Part shown: positions 8,164 through 16,787 of the stretch, piece by piece | How positions within the stretch are numbered: position 1 is the first letter of the stretch | Layout: each line of letters opens with the position of its first letter | From: Nocardia jejuensis NBRC 103114 | GTDB taxonomy: Bacteria > Actinomycetota > Actinomycetes > Mycobacteriales > Mycobacteriaceae | DNA: 64,000 bases | Assembly (NCBI RefSeq): GCF_001613145.1 | Contig: NZ_BDBU01000027.1 | Span: forward strand, 62,001-126,000 | Reading direction: 5' to 3' | Position numbers and translations under genes: made by a program | The notes under the pieces: model-generated | What the model saw: only the letters and a program-made list of their open reading frames with translations | Told to the model about the DNA's origin: nothing | Databases searched by the model: none

Positions 8164-8775
8164 TCAGATCGTGCCGGAGCCGGGCGGTGTGGGCGGAATT
8201 TCCACCGGCACGTGCTGCTTTTCCGGTACGCCCCGCTGCTTCTCGGCACGATTGCGACGAAATCGCCTGCGGATCACAAGAAATGCCACCACCGCGAAAA
8301 GCAGTGCGGCGACGATCGCGCCCACCAGGACCGCGCCGCGGTAACCCGGGGCATCGACGTCGAGAATGCGCTCACCGGCGTGTGCGGCATTGGAGTCGCC
8401 GAGCACGATGGTCAGCGTCATCAAATTCGGAATCGCCGCGAGGATGGCGAGAACGGCCGAAGCGCCCGCAATAAACGGACCGCTCCGTTTACGCCAGGTC
8501 ATTCCCGCGGTCAGCAACAGGAAAAGTGGCACCGCCGTGCATATGATGCCGATCGCCAATCCGGACCAAATTCCCTTGGCGAAACTCCCGTGCACGTTTT
8601 CCGCGATTCGCTGGGCCCACCAGCGCGGAATGAATGCGGCCAGAATCAGATACGACACCCACAGCACCACCGCGAGCACCACCAGCGCGATGATCCGATT
8701 GCGCCAGGTGACGAAGGATGATCGGGTCGGCTCCGGCCGGGCATCGCCAGGAGCGGTCTCGCTGGGCGTAGTCAT
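8164..8775 (-). CDS. Conserved-type membrane protein, four predicted helices
   Basis: 203-residue protein with hydrophobic segments near residues 26-50, 68-92, 99-122 and 150-175, and a basic C-terminal tail (RRRFRRNRAEK) that is probably cytoplasmic. The ATG at 8775 is preceded by TACGCT and six bases, a leaderless arrangement; an in-frame ATG at 8820 is less likely. Family not recognised. It sits in the hisI-bcp interval, where M. tuberculosis carries an unrelated transporter gene. Confidence 0.75.
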   Translation of the reverse strand: MTTPSETAPGDARPEPTRSSFVTWRNRIIALVVLAVVLWVSYLILAAFIPRWWAQRIAENVHGSFAKGIWSGLAIGIICTAVPLFLLLTAGMTWRKRSGPFIAGASAVLAILAAIPNLMTLTIVLGDSNAAHAGERILDVDAPGYRGAVLVGAIVAALLFAVVAFLVIRRRFRRNRAEKQRGVPEKQHVPVEIPPTPPGSGTI

Positions 8776-8859
8776 CAGCCCAGCGTATGCCCGCCCGTCC
8801 GGCGTGGCGGCGAGCGCCACTCCGGAGTCGGGCGAACGAACGCAGGACGGGGGAGAGGC

Positions 8860-9318
8860 TCAGGCCCGGGACTTCAGGAACTCGAGTGCCTCGTCGGCGT
8901 GCACGTTGGCGCGCAGTTCGCTGTTGATGACCTTGGCGATGGTGCGGTCCTTGTCGATCACGAACGTGGTGCGCTTGACCGGAACCAGCGCGCCCAGCAG
9001 CCCGCGCTTCACGCCGAACTCGGCGGCGATCTTCGCGCCCGGGTCCGAGAGCACCGGATAGCCGAGGCCCTGCTTCTCCGCGAAGCCGGACTGCACGTCG
9101 ACCGAATCGGTGCTGATCCCGACGCAGGACGCGCCCAGCGCCTTGAATTCGCCTGCCAGATCCCGGAAGTGGCACGCCTCGGCGGTACACACCGGAGTGT
9201 TGGCGGCCGGATAGAAGAACAACACCACCGGACCGTCCGCGAGCAGTGAGTCGAGAGAGCGGGGGGTGCCGGACTGATCCGGAAGCTCGAAGTTCGGAGC
9301 GAGCTGACCTGACTTCAT
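8860..9318 (-). CDS. bcp: Thiol peroxidase, Bcp/PrxQ type
   Basis: 152-residue peroxiredoxin that reduces H2O2 and organic peroxides with thioredoxin or mycothiol-linked electrons. Peroxidatic Cys44 and a second Cys49 lie in NTPVCTAEACHFRD, the spacing of atypical two-Cys PrxQ enzymes. The FFYPAANTPVC segment and the later LSDPGAKIAAEFGV are family-typical. TAATCT at 9326-9331 followed by seven bases and the ATG suggests a leaderless mRNA. Position between hisI and trpE matches bcpB in M. tuberculosis. Confidence 0.93.
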   Translation of the reverse strand: MKSGQLAPNFELPDQSGTPRSLDSLLADGPVVLFFYPAANTPVCTAEACHFRDLAGEFKALGASCVGISTDSVDVQSGFAEKQGLGYPVLSDPGAKIAAEFGVKRGLLGALVPVKRTTFVIDKDRTIAKVINSELRANVHADEALEFLKSRA

Positions 9319-9399
9319 ACGCAGCAGATTACGGGAAACGATCGGCCCGCGGACGGGCCGGTGTGGTCCGTGCGCGGGCCGGGAAAGCCTGCGGCGTCA

Positions 9400-9708
9400 T
9401 CAGACGCCGATGAGGGCCGCCACCTCCGGGTTCTTGATCTCCATGACATCGAGGATGCCGTGGGCCCGCAGGAACGGCTTGAGCTCCCGGATGCGGTCGC
9501 TGTGCTCGGCGTACTCCTCCGGGAAGCTGCGGGGGTCGAGCGATTCCAGCGCCTTGACGTACGTGACGAACGAGGCGATGGCGGAATACTTGCCGCCCCC
9601 CTGGTTCATGTTCATCATCCGCGGGGGCTGACCGGGGTGAGAACCCATGCCGACCTGCGGTGCGGCGTGACGTGGTCCCTCCGGAGCTACCGGTTGCGAG
9701 GGGTACAT
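9400..9708 (-). CDS. Small protein of unknown function
   Basis: 102 residues: a Pro/Gly/Met-rich start (MYPSQPVAPEG, PGQPPRMMNMNQGGGKYS) and a helical second half from about residue 41 (SFVTYVKALESLDPRSFP, ending VAALIGV). The ATG at 9708 has a good ribosome site, AGAGGAG, ten bases upstream; the frame is open farther up but that part runs into the divergent trpE leader. No signal peptide or membrane helix. The helical part may be an oligomerisation domain; function unknown. Confidence 0.7.
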   Translation of the reverse strand: MYPSQPVAPEGPRHAAPQVGMGSHPGQPPRMMNMNQGGGKYSAIASFVTYVKALESLDPRSFPEEYAEHSDRIRELKPFLRAHGILDVMEIKNPEVAALIGV

Positions 9709-9905
9709 CTGTGTTGAACTCCTCTCGATTGGGCGATGCGTGTTCAGGGCAAGGTTGTACGTGTTTTCCGAGCCGAGCGTCGCGGGAATCGCGAAATTTG
9801 CCGCGAGTGCAACGAGACCGCATCGTGTATTCGCGGCCGGTGGCTGCTCGGCTGGGCGGGGATAGCGATTTAGATGCCGACCGACGGGCCTGGAATGATG
9901 GGTGG

Positions 9906-11447
9906 ATGCGCGGCGCCTCGATGACCTCGACCACCTCCCGGGAACAGTTCCGTCTGCTGGCCGCCGATCATCGGGTGGTTCCGGTGATCCGAAAGGTGTT
10001 GGCGGACTCCGAGACTCCCCTGTCGGCATACCGGAAACTGGCCGCCGACCGGCCGGGCTCCTTTCTGCTGGAATCGGCCGAGAACGGCCGGTCATGGTCA
10101 CGATGGTCGTTCATCGGCGCCGGGAGCACGTCCGCGCTGAGCGTGCTCGACGGCCAGGCGGCCTGGCTCGGCCAGACGCCCGCCGACGCTCCCGCGGGCG
10201 GCGATCCGCTCGCGGCGCTGCGCGAGACGCTGCAGTTGCTGCGCACCGAGCCGCTGCCGGGCATGCCGCCGCTCACCAGCGGCATGGTCGGCTACCTCGG
10301 CTACGACGCGGTCCGGCGGATGGAACGGCTGCCGAGCATCGCGGCCGACGATCTCGAACTGCCCGAGATGGTGCTCATGCTCGCCACCGATCTGGCCGCC
10401 TTCGATCATCACGAGGGCGCGATCACCCTGATCGCGAACGCCGTGAACTGGAACGGCACCGACGAACGCGTGGACGAGGCCTACGACGACGCCCTCGCCC
10501 GGCTGGACCGGATGACCGAGGCGCTCGCCGCGCCCGCAGACTCCACCGTGTCGGTCTTCGAGAGCCCCGAGCCGAGCTTCCGCCGCCAGCGCACCTCCGA
10601 GGAATTCGGGGCCGGTGTGCGTCGCCTGATCAAGGAGATCGAGGCGGGTGAGGCGTTCCAGGTGGTGCTGTCGCAGCGCTTCGAGATGGAGTACGGCGGC
10701 ACGCCGCTGGATCTGTACCGCATGCTGCGCGCGTCGAATCCGAGTCCGTACATGTACCTGATGCACATTCCGGACGGTTCGGGCGGAACGGCCTTCTCCA
10801 TCGTCGGCTCCAGCCCCGAATCGCTCGTCACGGTCAAGGACGGGGTCGCCACGACCCATCCGATCGCCGGCACCCGCTGGCGCGGGGTCACCGAGGAGGA
10901 CGACCTCCTGCTCGAGAAGGGCCTGCTCGCGGACGAGAAGGAGAACGCCGAGCACCTCATGCTGGTGGATCTGGGCCGCAACGATCTGGGCCGCGTCTGC
11001 GAACCGGGGACCGTGCGGGTCACCGAGTACCGGCACATCGAGCGCTACTCGCATGTCATGCACCTGGTGTCGACGGTCTCGGGCCGCCTGGCCGCGGGGA
11101 AGGTCGCGCTGGACGCGGTGCAGGCGTGTTTCCCGGCGGGCACGCTCTCGGGCGCGCCCAAGGTGCGCGCCATGGAGTTGATCGAGGAACTCGAGCCCAC
11201 CCGCCGCGGCATCTACGGCGGCGTCGTCGGTTACCTCGATTTCGCCGGTGACGCCGACACCGCCATCTGCATCCGCACCGCGCTGCTCAAGGGCGGCACG
11301 GCCTACGTGCAGGCGGGCGCGGGCGTGGTCGCGGACTCCGATCCGGACTACGAGGACGTCGAATCGCGGAACAAGGCGATGGCGGTGCTCAAGGCGATCG
11401 CCGCCGCTGAAACGGTCCGGGCCTACCGGCCGAACGGTGACGCGTGA
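9906..11447 (+). CDS. trpE: Anthranilate synthase component I
   Basis: 513-residue chorismate-utilising enzyme making anthranilate. The feedback (Trp) site LLES is at residues 54-57. The chorismate-binding domain shows SSPESLV, HPIAGTRWRG, LMLVDLGRNDLGRV and FPAGTLSGAPKVRAMELIEEL. The start is uncertain: ATG at 9906 or 9921, with no strong ribosome site. No clear Trp leader peptide with tandem Trp codons and a start codon was found in 9709-9905. The stop overlaps the next gene. Confidence 0.95.
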   Translation: MRGASMTSTTSREQFRLLAADHRVVPVIRKVLADSETPLSAYRKLAADRPGSFLLESAENGRSWSRWSFIGAGSTSALSVLDGQAAWLGQTPADAPAGGDPLAALRETLQLLRTEPLPGMPPLTSGMVGYLGYDAVRRMERLPSIAADDLELPEMVLMLATDLAAFDHHEGAITLIANAVNWNGTDERVDEAYDDALARLDRMTEALAAPADSTVSVFESPEPSFRRQRTSEEFGAGVRRLIKEIEAGEAFQVVLSQRFEMEYGGTPLDLYRMLRASNPSPYMYLMHIPDGSGGTAFSIVGSSPESLVTVKDGVATTHPIAGTRWRGVTEEDDLLLEKGLLADEKENAEHLMLVDLGRNDLGRVCEPGTVRVTEYRHIERYSHVMHLVSTVSGRLAAGKVALDAVQACFPAGTLSGAPKVRAMELIEELEPTRRGIYGGVVGYLDFAGDADTAICIRTALLKGGTAYVQAGAGVVADSDPDYEDVESRNKAMAVLKAIAAAETVRAYRPNGDA

Positions 11448-12301
11448 TGAGTGACCCGGACACCGAATCGGATAAGCCGGTGGCACAACCCGATTCGGAC
11501 GCTGCCGGCGCGAAGGCCGCGGCCGGGCAGGCCGAGACCGACGCCGCGCTGGCCGCCGCAGACGCGCGGACCGCGGAAGCCGATGCGGCACAGGTGCGTA
11601 CCCGTCCGATCGGCGCGGTGATCCTGCTCGCGATCGCGGCGGGACTGCTGTGGGCGGCCTCGCGGATGACCTGGGTGAAGCTCGAGGTGACCTCCGACTT
11701 CGGGGTGTCACGGACGGTGAACCTGGGTGGCGCGACCTGGTTCGGCGCGTTGACGCCGCTGGCGCTCGCGCTGGTGGCCACGATCGCCGCGGTGTTCGCC
11801 GCGCGCGGCTGGCTGCGCCGGATTCTGGGCGTCGTGGTGGCGGTGCTGGCCGCGGTCTCGGCGGTACCGGCGTACGCGCTGCTCATGGGCCAGGGCAAGA
11901 CCTCCGAACGGGCGGGACGACTGGCCGAACTACGAGGCTGGGAGCACGCCGGAAACGCCGATACCTCGACGCTGCCGGCCGTGCTCACGCTGATCGGCGC
12001 GGTGGCCGCGTTCGCCGCCGGGGTGCTGCTCACCCGTATGCCCGCTCAGGCCGCGCAGATGTCCGGAAAGTACGACAATCCGGTGTTCCGGCGGTCGGAG
12101 GCGACCGAACAGGTCGCCGAGCATCACGCTCAGACCCAGGACGCGGATTCCACCTCACAGTCCGGGTCGCGGGAGCAGTTGTCGGGGCGCGTGCTGTGGG
12201 ACGCGCTGGACGCCGGCACCGACCCGACCGACGACGAGACCAATGCCGCTGCCGCACACGATGATCCAGGTAGCGGCCCGGCGGGGCACAAAACCCGCTG
12301 A
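11447..12301 (+). CDS. Tryptophan-region membrane protein (TIGR02234 type)
   Basis: About 284 residues: an acidic/Ala-rich N-terminus, then four hydrophobic helices (ILLAIAAGLLWAAS, LALALVATIAAVFAA, a third near VVVAVLAAVSAVPAYALLM and a fourth near LTLIGAVAAFAAGVLL) and a hydrophilic tail. It lies between trpE and trpC as in mycobacteria, where this protein is known only as Trp-biosynthesis-associated; it may help Trp transport or regulation. The ATG at 11447 overlaps the trpE stop by one base; a GTG at 11444 is possible. Confidence 0.88.
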   Translation: MSDPDTESDKPVAQPDSDAAGAKAAAGQAETDAALAAADARTAEADAAQVRTRPIGAVILLAIAAGLLWAASRMTWVKLEVTSDFGVSRTVNLGGATWFGALTPLALALVATIAAVFAARGWLRRILGVVVAVLAAVSAVPAYALLMGQGKTSERAGRLAELRGWEHAGNADTSTLPAVLTLIGAVAAFAAGVLLTRMPAQAAQMSGKYDNPVFRRSEATEQVAEHHAQTQDADSTSQSGSREQLSGRVLWDALDAGTDPTDDETNAAAAHDDPGSGPAGHKTR

Positions 12302-12451
12302 GCAGGGGGCCTGGACCGCACCCGGTCCTGGACCCAGACCCGCCGTCACAGACGGGAACATAGCCATTTACTCTTTATCAGCATCGGTGAGACAGCGCCT
12401 GGGGGGATTCTCAGGCAGCAAGACCGTCTCCCCAGAAAGGATTCGAGCCAG

Positions 12452-13270
12452 ATGACGGTACTCGACTCGATTCTCGACGGGGTCCGCGCGGATGTGGCCG
12501 CTCGGGAAGCCCTCCTGGATTTGCAGGGTGTGAAGAAGGCCGCCGCGGCGGCCCCCTCCCCGCGTGACGCCAAGGCCGCGCTGCACGCGGACGGCATCGG
12601 CGTCATCGCCGAGGTGAAGCGCGCCAGCCCCTCCAAAGGCTCCATCGCTTCGATCCCGGATCCGGCCGTGCTGGCTCGCGCCTACGAGGACGGCGGCGCG
12701 CGCATCATCAGCGTGCTGACCGAGCAGCGCCGCTTCAACGGCTCGCTCGCGGACCTGGACGCCGTGCGCGCGGTGGTGGACATCCCCATTCTGCGCAAGG
12801 ACTTCATCGTCGGCCCGTACCAGATTCACGAGGCCCGCGCCCACGGCGCGGATGTCATCCTGCTGATCGTGGCGGCACTCGAGCAGGACGTGCTGTCCGC
12901 GCTCATCGACCGCACCGAATCGCTGGGTATGACCGCGCTGGTCGAGGTGCACACCGAGGAGGAAGCGGACCGGGCCCTCGAGGCCGGCGCGACCGTGATC
13001 GGCGTGAACGCCCGCAATCTCAAGACACTCGAGGTGGATCGGGATGTGTTCGCACGCATCGCTCCCGGTTTACCCAGCGACGTGATCCGGATCGCCGAGT
13101 CCGGCATTCGCGGCACCGCCGACCTGCTGGCCTACGCCGGGGCGGGCGCGGATGCCGTGCTCGTCGGCGAGGGCCTGGTGACCAGCGGTGATCCGCGCGC
13201 CGCCGTGGCCGAGCTGGTGACCGCCGGAACCCACCCGTCGTGCCCGAAGCCGGTCCGCAGGGGCCGGTGA
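12452..13270 (+). CDS. trpC: Indole-3-glycerol phosphate synthase
   Basis: 272-residue monofunctional TIM-barrel IGPS (no fused TrpF). The signature IAEVKRASPSKG (residues 52-63) carries the catalytic lysine, ILRKDFIVGPYQI the second one; VIGVNARNLKTLEVD and IAESGI follow. A 150-base gap separates it from the membrane gene; GAAAGG about 12 bases before the ATG is a usable ribosome site. Couples to trpB through a GTGA overlap. Confidence 0.95.
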   Translation: MTVLDSILDGVRADVAAREALLDLQGVKKAAAAAPSPRDAKAALHADGIGVIAEVKRASPSKGSIASIPDPAVLARAYEDGGARIISVLTEQRRFNGSLADLDAVRAVVDIPILRKDFIVGPYQIHEARAHGADVILLIVAALEQDVLSALIDRTESLGMTALVEVHTEEEADRALEAGATVIGVNARNLKTLEVDRDVFARIAPGLPSDVIRIAESGIRGTADLLAYAGAGADAVLVGEGLVTSGDPRAAVAELVTAGTHPSCPKPVRRGR

Positions 13271-14556
13271 AAGACCTGATGAATCAGACCGACATTCTCG
13301 GTACGAACGGATTCCCGCAGGCCAGCGAGGGCGTCTCGCACAAGAGCACACACGATCCGGACCTGGGCGGCCACTTCGGCGTCTACGGCGGACGGCATGT
13401 GCCCGAGGCGCTCATGGCCGTGATCGAAGAGGTCACCGCCGAGTACGACAAGTGCCGGGTGGATCCGAACTTCCTGAACGAGCTGGACCGGTTGCAGCGC
13501 GACTACACCGGGCGGCCGTCCCCGGTGTTCGAGTGCGTGAATCTCGCCGAGCACGCGGGCGGCGCCCGCATCCTGCTCAAGCGAGAAGACCTGAACCACA
13601 CCGGTTCTCACAAAATCAACAATGTGCTGGGGCAGGCGCTGCTCGCCAAGCGCATGGGCAAGACGCGCGTCATCGCCGAGACCGGAGCGGGCCAGCACGG
13701 CGTCGCCACGGCCACCGCGTGCGCGCTGCTCGGCCTGGAATGCCTCATCTACATGGGTGCGGTCGACACCGCGCGCCAAGCCTTGAACGTGGCCCGCATG
13801 CGGCTGCTGGGCGCCGAAGTCATCAGTGTGACAACGGGTTCGCAGACACTCAAGGACGCGATCAACGAGGCGCTGCGTGACTGGGTCACCAATGCCGAGC
13901 AGACCTACTACTGCTTCGGCACCGCCGCGGGACCGCATCCGTTCCCGCTCATGGTGCGCGACTTCCAGCGCATCGTCGGCCTCGAGGCGCGGGTTCAGGT
14001 TCCGGCCCACACCGGTCGCCTGCCCGATGCCGTGGTCGCCTGTGTCGGCGGCGGCTCCAATGCCATCGGCATCTTCCACTCCTTCATCGATGATCCGGGC
14101 GTGCGCCTGATCGGTTACGAGGCGGCGGGCGACGGTGTCGAAACCGGCCGTCACGCAGCCACTTTCGCCGGTGGACGGCCCGGCGCCTTCCAGGGCGCGT
14201 ACTCGTACCTGCTGCAGGACGAGGACGGGCAGACCATCGACTCGCACTCGATCTCCGCGGGCCTGGACTACCCGGGCGTCGGCCCGGAGCACTCCTACCT
14301 CAAGGACATCGGCCGCGCCGAGTACTACCCCATCACCGATACCGAGGCGATGGACGCGCTGCTGCTGCTGAGCCGCACCGAGGGCATCATCCCGGCCATC
14401 GAGTCGGCGCACGCGGTCGCGGGTGCGTTGAAGCTCGGCAAGGAATTGGGCGAGGGCGCAATCATTCTCGTGAATCTCTCCGGTCGCGGCGACAAGGACA
14501 TGGACACCGCCGCCAAGTGGTTCGGACTCTTCGACGCCGCCGAGGACTCGGAGTGA
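13267..14556 (+). CDS. trpB: Tryptophan synthase beta subunit
   Basis: 429-residue PLP enzyme that joins indole and serine. The PLP lysine is Lys116 in HTGSHKINN; the cofactor phosphate loop GGGSNAIG is near residue 260; GRPSPVFEC and RLLGAEVISV are typical. GTG at 13267 overlaps the trpC stop and is preferred; ATG at 13279 and GTG at 13240 are alternatives. The stop overlaps the start of a 25-codon mini-ORF that links it to trpA. Confidence 0.96.
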   Translation: MKDLMNQTDILGTNGFPQASEGVSHKSTHDPDLGGHFGVYGGRHVPEALMAVIEEVTAEYDKCRVDPNFLNELDRLQRDYTGRPSPVFECVNLAEHAGGARILLKREDLNHTGSHKINNVLGQALLAKRMGKTRVIAETGAGQHGVATATACALLGLECLIYMGAVDTARQALNVARMRLLGAEVISVTTGSQTLKDAINEALRDWVTNAEQTYYCFGTAAGPHPFPLMVRDFQRIVGLEARVQVPAHTGRLPDAVVACVGGGSNAIGIFHSFIDDPGVRLIGYEAAGDGVETGRHAATFAGGRPGAFQGAYSYLLQDEDGQTIDSHSISAGLDYPGVGPEHSYLKDIGRAEYYPITDTEAMDALLLLSRTEGIIPAIESAHAVAGALKLGKELGEGAIILVNLSGRGDKDMDTAAKWFGLFDAAEDSE

Positions 14557-14630
14557 GCGACGATCGCGTCGCGGCCCGCTCCGCCGACCGGGTGCGGATG
14601 TCCCGCATGACTTTGGAGGCCGACCAGTGA
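14553..14630 (+). CDS. 25-codon coupling ORF between trpB and trpA
   Basis: GTG at 14553 overlaps the trpB stop (GTGA) and the frame ends in TGA at 14628-14630, overlapping the trpA start GTG at 14627 (again GTGA). It fills the whole trpB-trpA gap and encodes a charged peptide, MSDDRVAARSADRVRMS and eight more residues. The ribosome site GGAGG for trpA lies inside it. It most likely passes ribosomes from trpB to trpA to keep the subunits balanced; whether the peptide itself has a job is unknown. Confidence 0.5.
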   Translation: MSDDRVAARSADRVRMSRMTLEADQ

Positions 14631-15427
14631 GCCAGCAGTCCCGTCTCGCCGACACCTTCGCGGCCTGCCGTGCGGAGAACCGCGCCGCGCTGATCGGATA
14701 CCTGCCCGCCGGGTACCCGGATGTGCAGGGCTCCATCGACGTCTGCCGCACCATGGTCGAATCCGGTTGCGACGTCATCGAAGTCGGCGTCGCCTACTCC
14801 GATCCGGTGATGGACGGCCCGACCATCCAGGCCGCGGCCGAGCAGGCGCTGCGCGGCGGCGTGCGCGTGCGCGACGTGTTCAAGGTCGTGGAGGCCATCA
14901 GTCAGGCCGGCGGCAAGGCCGTGGTCATGGCGTACTGGAATCCGGTGCTGCAGTACGGCGTCGACAATTTCTCCCGCGATCTGGCGGCGGCGGGCGGCCT
15001 CGGGCTGATCACCCCGAACCTGATCCCGGAGGAGGCCGACGACTGGTTCGCCGCCTCCTCGGCCCACAATCTGGATCGCATCTTCCTGGTCGCCCCCTCT
15101 TCCACGGAGGAGCGTCTGGTGAAGACCCTCGACGCCTCGCGCGGCTTCGTCTACGCCGCCTCCACGATGGGCGTCACCGGTGCGCGCGACGCGGTGTCCT
15201 CCATGGCTCCGGCGCTGTGCGCCCGGATCCGCGCGCACTCGGACATTCCGATCGGCGTCGGCCTGGGTGTGCGCTCCGGTGCGCAGGCCGCCGAAATCGC
15301 TTCCTACGCAGACGGTGTCATCGTCGGTTCCGCGCTGGTGAGCGCCGCCGCGCAGGGCCTGGACGCGGTCCGCACCCTGACCGAAGAGCTCGCCAAGGGC
15401 GTGCGCTCGGCGGTCGTCGCCTCGTAG
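14627..15427 (+). CDS. trpA: Tryptophan synthase alpha subunit
   Basis: 266-residue TIM barrel that cleaves indole-3-glycerol phosphate. Catalytic acids are Glu52 (VIEVGVAYSDP) and Asp63 (VMDGP), eleven residues apart as in characterised enzymes. The loop YAASTMGVTGAR and the phosphate site GLGVRSG are present. GTG start with GGAGG eight bases upstream, overlapping the stop of the preceding mini-ORF. Confidence 0.96.
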   Translation: MSQQSRLADTFAACRAENRAALIGYLPAGYPDVQGSIDVCRTMVESGCDVIEVGVAYSDPVMDGPTIQAAAEQALRGGVRVRDVFKVVEAISQAGGKAVVMAYWNPVLQYGVDNFSRDLAAAGGLGLITPNLIPEEADDWFAASSAHNLDRIFLVAPSSTEERLVKTLDASRGFVYAASTMGVTGARDAVSSMAPALCARIRAHSDIPIGVGLGVRSGAQAAEIASYADGVIVGSALVSAAAQGLDAVRTLTEELAKGVRSAVVAS

Positions 15428-15488
15428 TGGCACAGCCGCGTTCGCCGCGGCACGGCGGCGTGGCCACGGTGTTCGGGACTCGTTCGGC

Positions 15489-15501
15489 TACGGTGGGCGC
15501 G
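15489..15501 (+). promoter_or_regulatory. Leaderless promoter of lgt (-10 box TACGGT)
   Basis: TACGGT at 15489-15494, then six bases, then the GTG start at 15501. No ribosome site precedes the GTG, so lgt is probably transcribed from its own start as a leaderless message in addition to trp read-through. Confidence 0.55.
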
Positions 15502-16763
15502 TGACCATACGAGCCCTGGCCGCGAATCCGGTCTCCGACGTGCTGGCATACATTCCGAGTCCGCCCCGTGGTGTGTGGGATATCGGCGGGTTCCCGCTGC
15601 GCGCCTACGCCCTGTGCATCATCATCGGCATCATCGTCGCCATCTGGTGGGGCGAGAAGCGGTGGCAGGAGCGCGGCGGGCAGTCGGGCATGGTGCTCGA
15701 CGTTGCCATGTTCGCGGTGCCGCTGGGACTGATCGGCGGACGGCTGTACCACGTGGCCACCGACTGGCAGAAGTACTTCGGTGAGGGCGGGCATCCGCTG
15801 GACGCGCTGAAGATCTGGCAGGGCGGCCTGGGTATCTGGGGCGCGGTGCTGCTGGGCGGCGTCGGCGCGTGGATCGGCTGCCGTGTGTACCGGATTCCGT
15901 TGCCCGCCTTCGGCGATGCCATCGCACCCGGCATTCTGGCGGCGCAGGCCATCGGCCGGCTCGGCAACTACTTCAATCAGGAACTGTACGGCCGCACCAC
16001 CACCGCGCCGTGGGGTCTCGAGATCTACGGGCGCTACGACAAAAACGGTCAGCTGGACATGATGAACGGCGTCTCCACCGGTGCGGTGGAGAAGATCGTG
16101 CAGCCGACCTTCCTGTACGAGCTGGTGTGGAACCTGCTCGGCGTGGCGGCGCTGGTGTATCTGGACCGCAAGTTCCGGATCGGACACGGCCGGTTGTTCG
16201 CGCTGTACGTGGCGATCTACTGCTTCGGCCGCTTCTTCGTGGAACTGCTGCGCGACGACGAGGCCACCCATATCGCGGGCCTGCGGATCAACACCTTCAC
16301 CGCGGCGATCGTGTTCGTCTGCGCCGTCGCCTATTTCGTGTTCGCGACCAAGGGCCGGGAGACGGCCGAGCAGGTGCGGGCCGGGATCGAGCGTCCGTGG
16401 CCGTGGCAGCTGTCCAAGGTGCGCGCCTTCGGTGCGGCGGGTGCGGCGGGCGCCGCCGGGGCGGTCTCGGCGGATACCACGGACAGGTCTGCGGCAGGCG
16501 AGGAGTCATCCGATGATTCCGAAGCCGTTGTCCTCGAGAAGTCCGAGTCATCCGACACCGCTGCACCTTCGGACACCGCTGGGCCCTCGGACACCACTGG
16601 GCCATCCGAGGACACCGCCGCCTCCGAATCTGCTTCGAAAGGCAACGAATCCGGGAAGAACGGCGATAACTCTTCCGAACCCGGCGATTCGGCGCCGGAA
16701 GTGACGGAGTCGGCTGTGCTCGGGGAGACGAAAACGGTCGACTCCGGCAAGAATGACTCCTGA
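15501..16763 (+). CDS. lgt: Prolipoprotein diacylglyceryl transferase
   Basis: 420-residue membrane enzyme that moves diacylglycerol onto the lipobox cysteine of exported lipoproteins. The Lgt signature GRLGNYFNQELYG is near residues 152-164; VPLGLIGGRLYHV and the C-terminal YCFGRFFVELLR also fit. The catalytic core ends near residue 300. The remaining ~120 residues are a low-complexity tail rich in Ser, Asp, Glu, Thr and Pro, with repeats such as PSDTAGPSDTTGPSED, much longer than in enterobacterial Lgt. The binding proteins at 17502, 37955 and 50658 are expected substrates. Confidence 0.94.
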   Translation: MTIRALAANPVSDVLAYIPSPPRGVWDIGGFPLRAYALCIIIGIIVAIWWGEKRWQERGGQSGMVLDVAMFAVPLGLIGGRLYHVATDWQKYFGEGGHPLDALKIWQGGLGIWGAVLLGGVGAWIGCRVYRIPLPAFGDAIAPGILAAQAIGRLGNYFNQELYGRTTTAPWGLEIYGRYDKNGQLDMMNGVSTGAVEKIVQPTFLYELVWNLLGVAALVYLDRKFRIGHGRLFALYVAIYCFGRFFVELLRDDEATHIAGLRINTFTAAIVFVCAVAYFVFATKGRETAEQVRAGIERPWPWQLSKVRAFGAAGAAGAAGAVSADTTDRSAAGEESSDDSEAVVLEKSESSDTAAPSDTAGPSDTTGPSEDTAASESASKGNESGKNGDNSSEPGDSAPEVTESAVLGETKTVDSGKNDS

Positions 16764-16787
16764 CCACAGCTATTCAGGAGGATTCGA

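Noticed and set aside
9709..9905. Possible Trp leader peptide upstream of trpE
   Set aside because: A frame with two Trp codons (RWLLGWAG) exists just before trpE, but it has no start codon or ribosome site, and no clear terminator hairpin follows.
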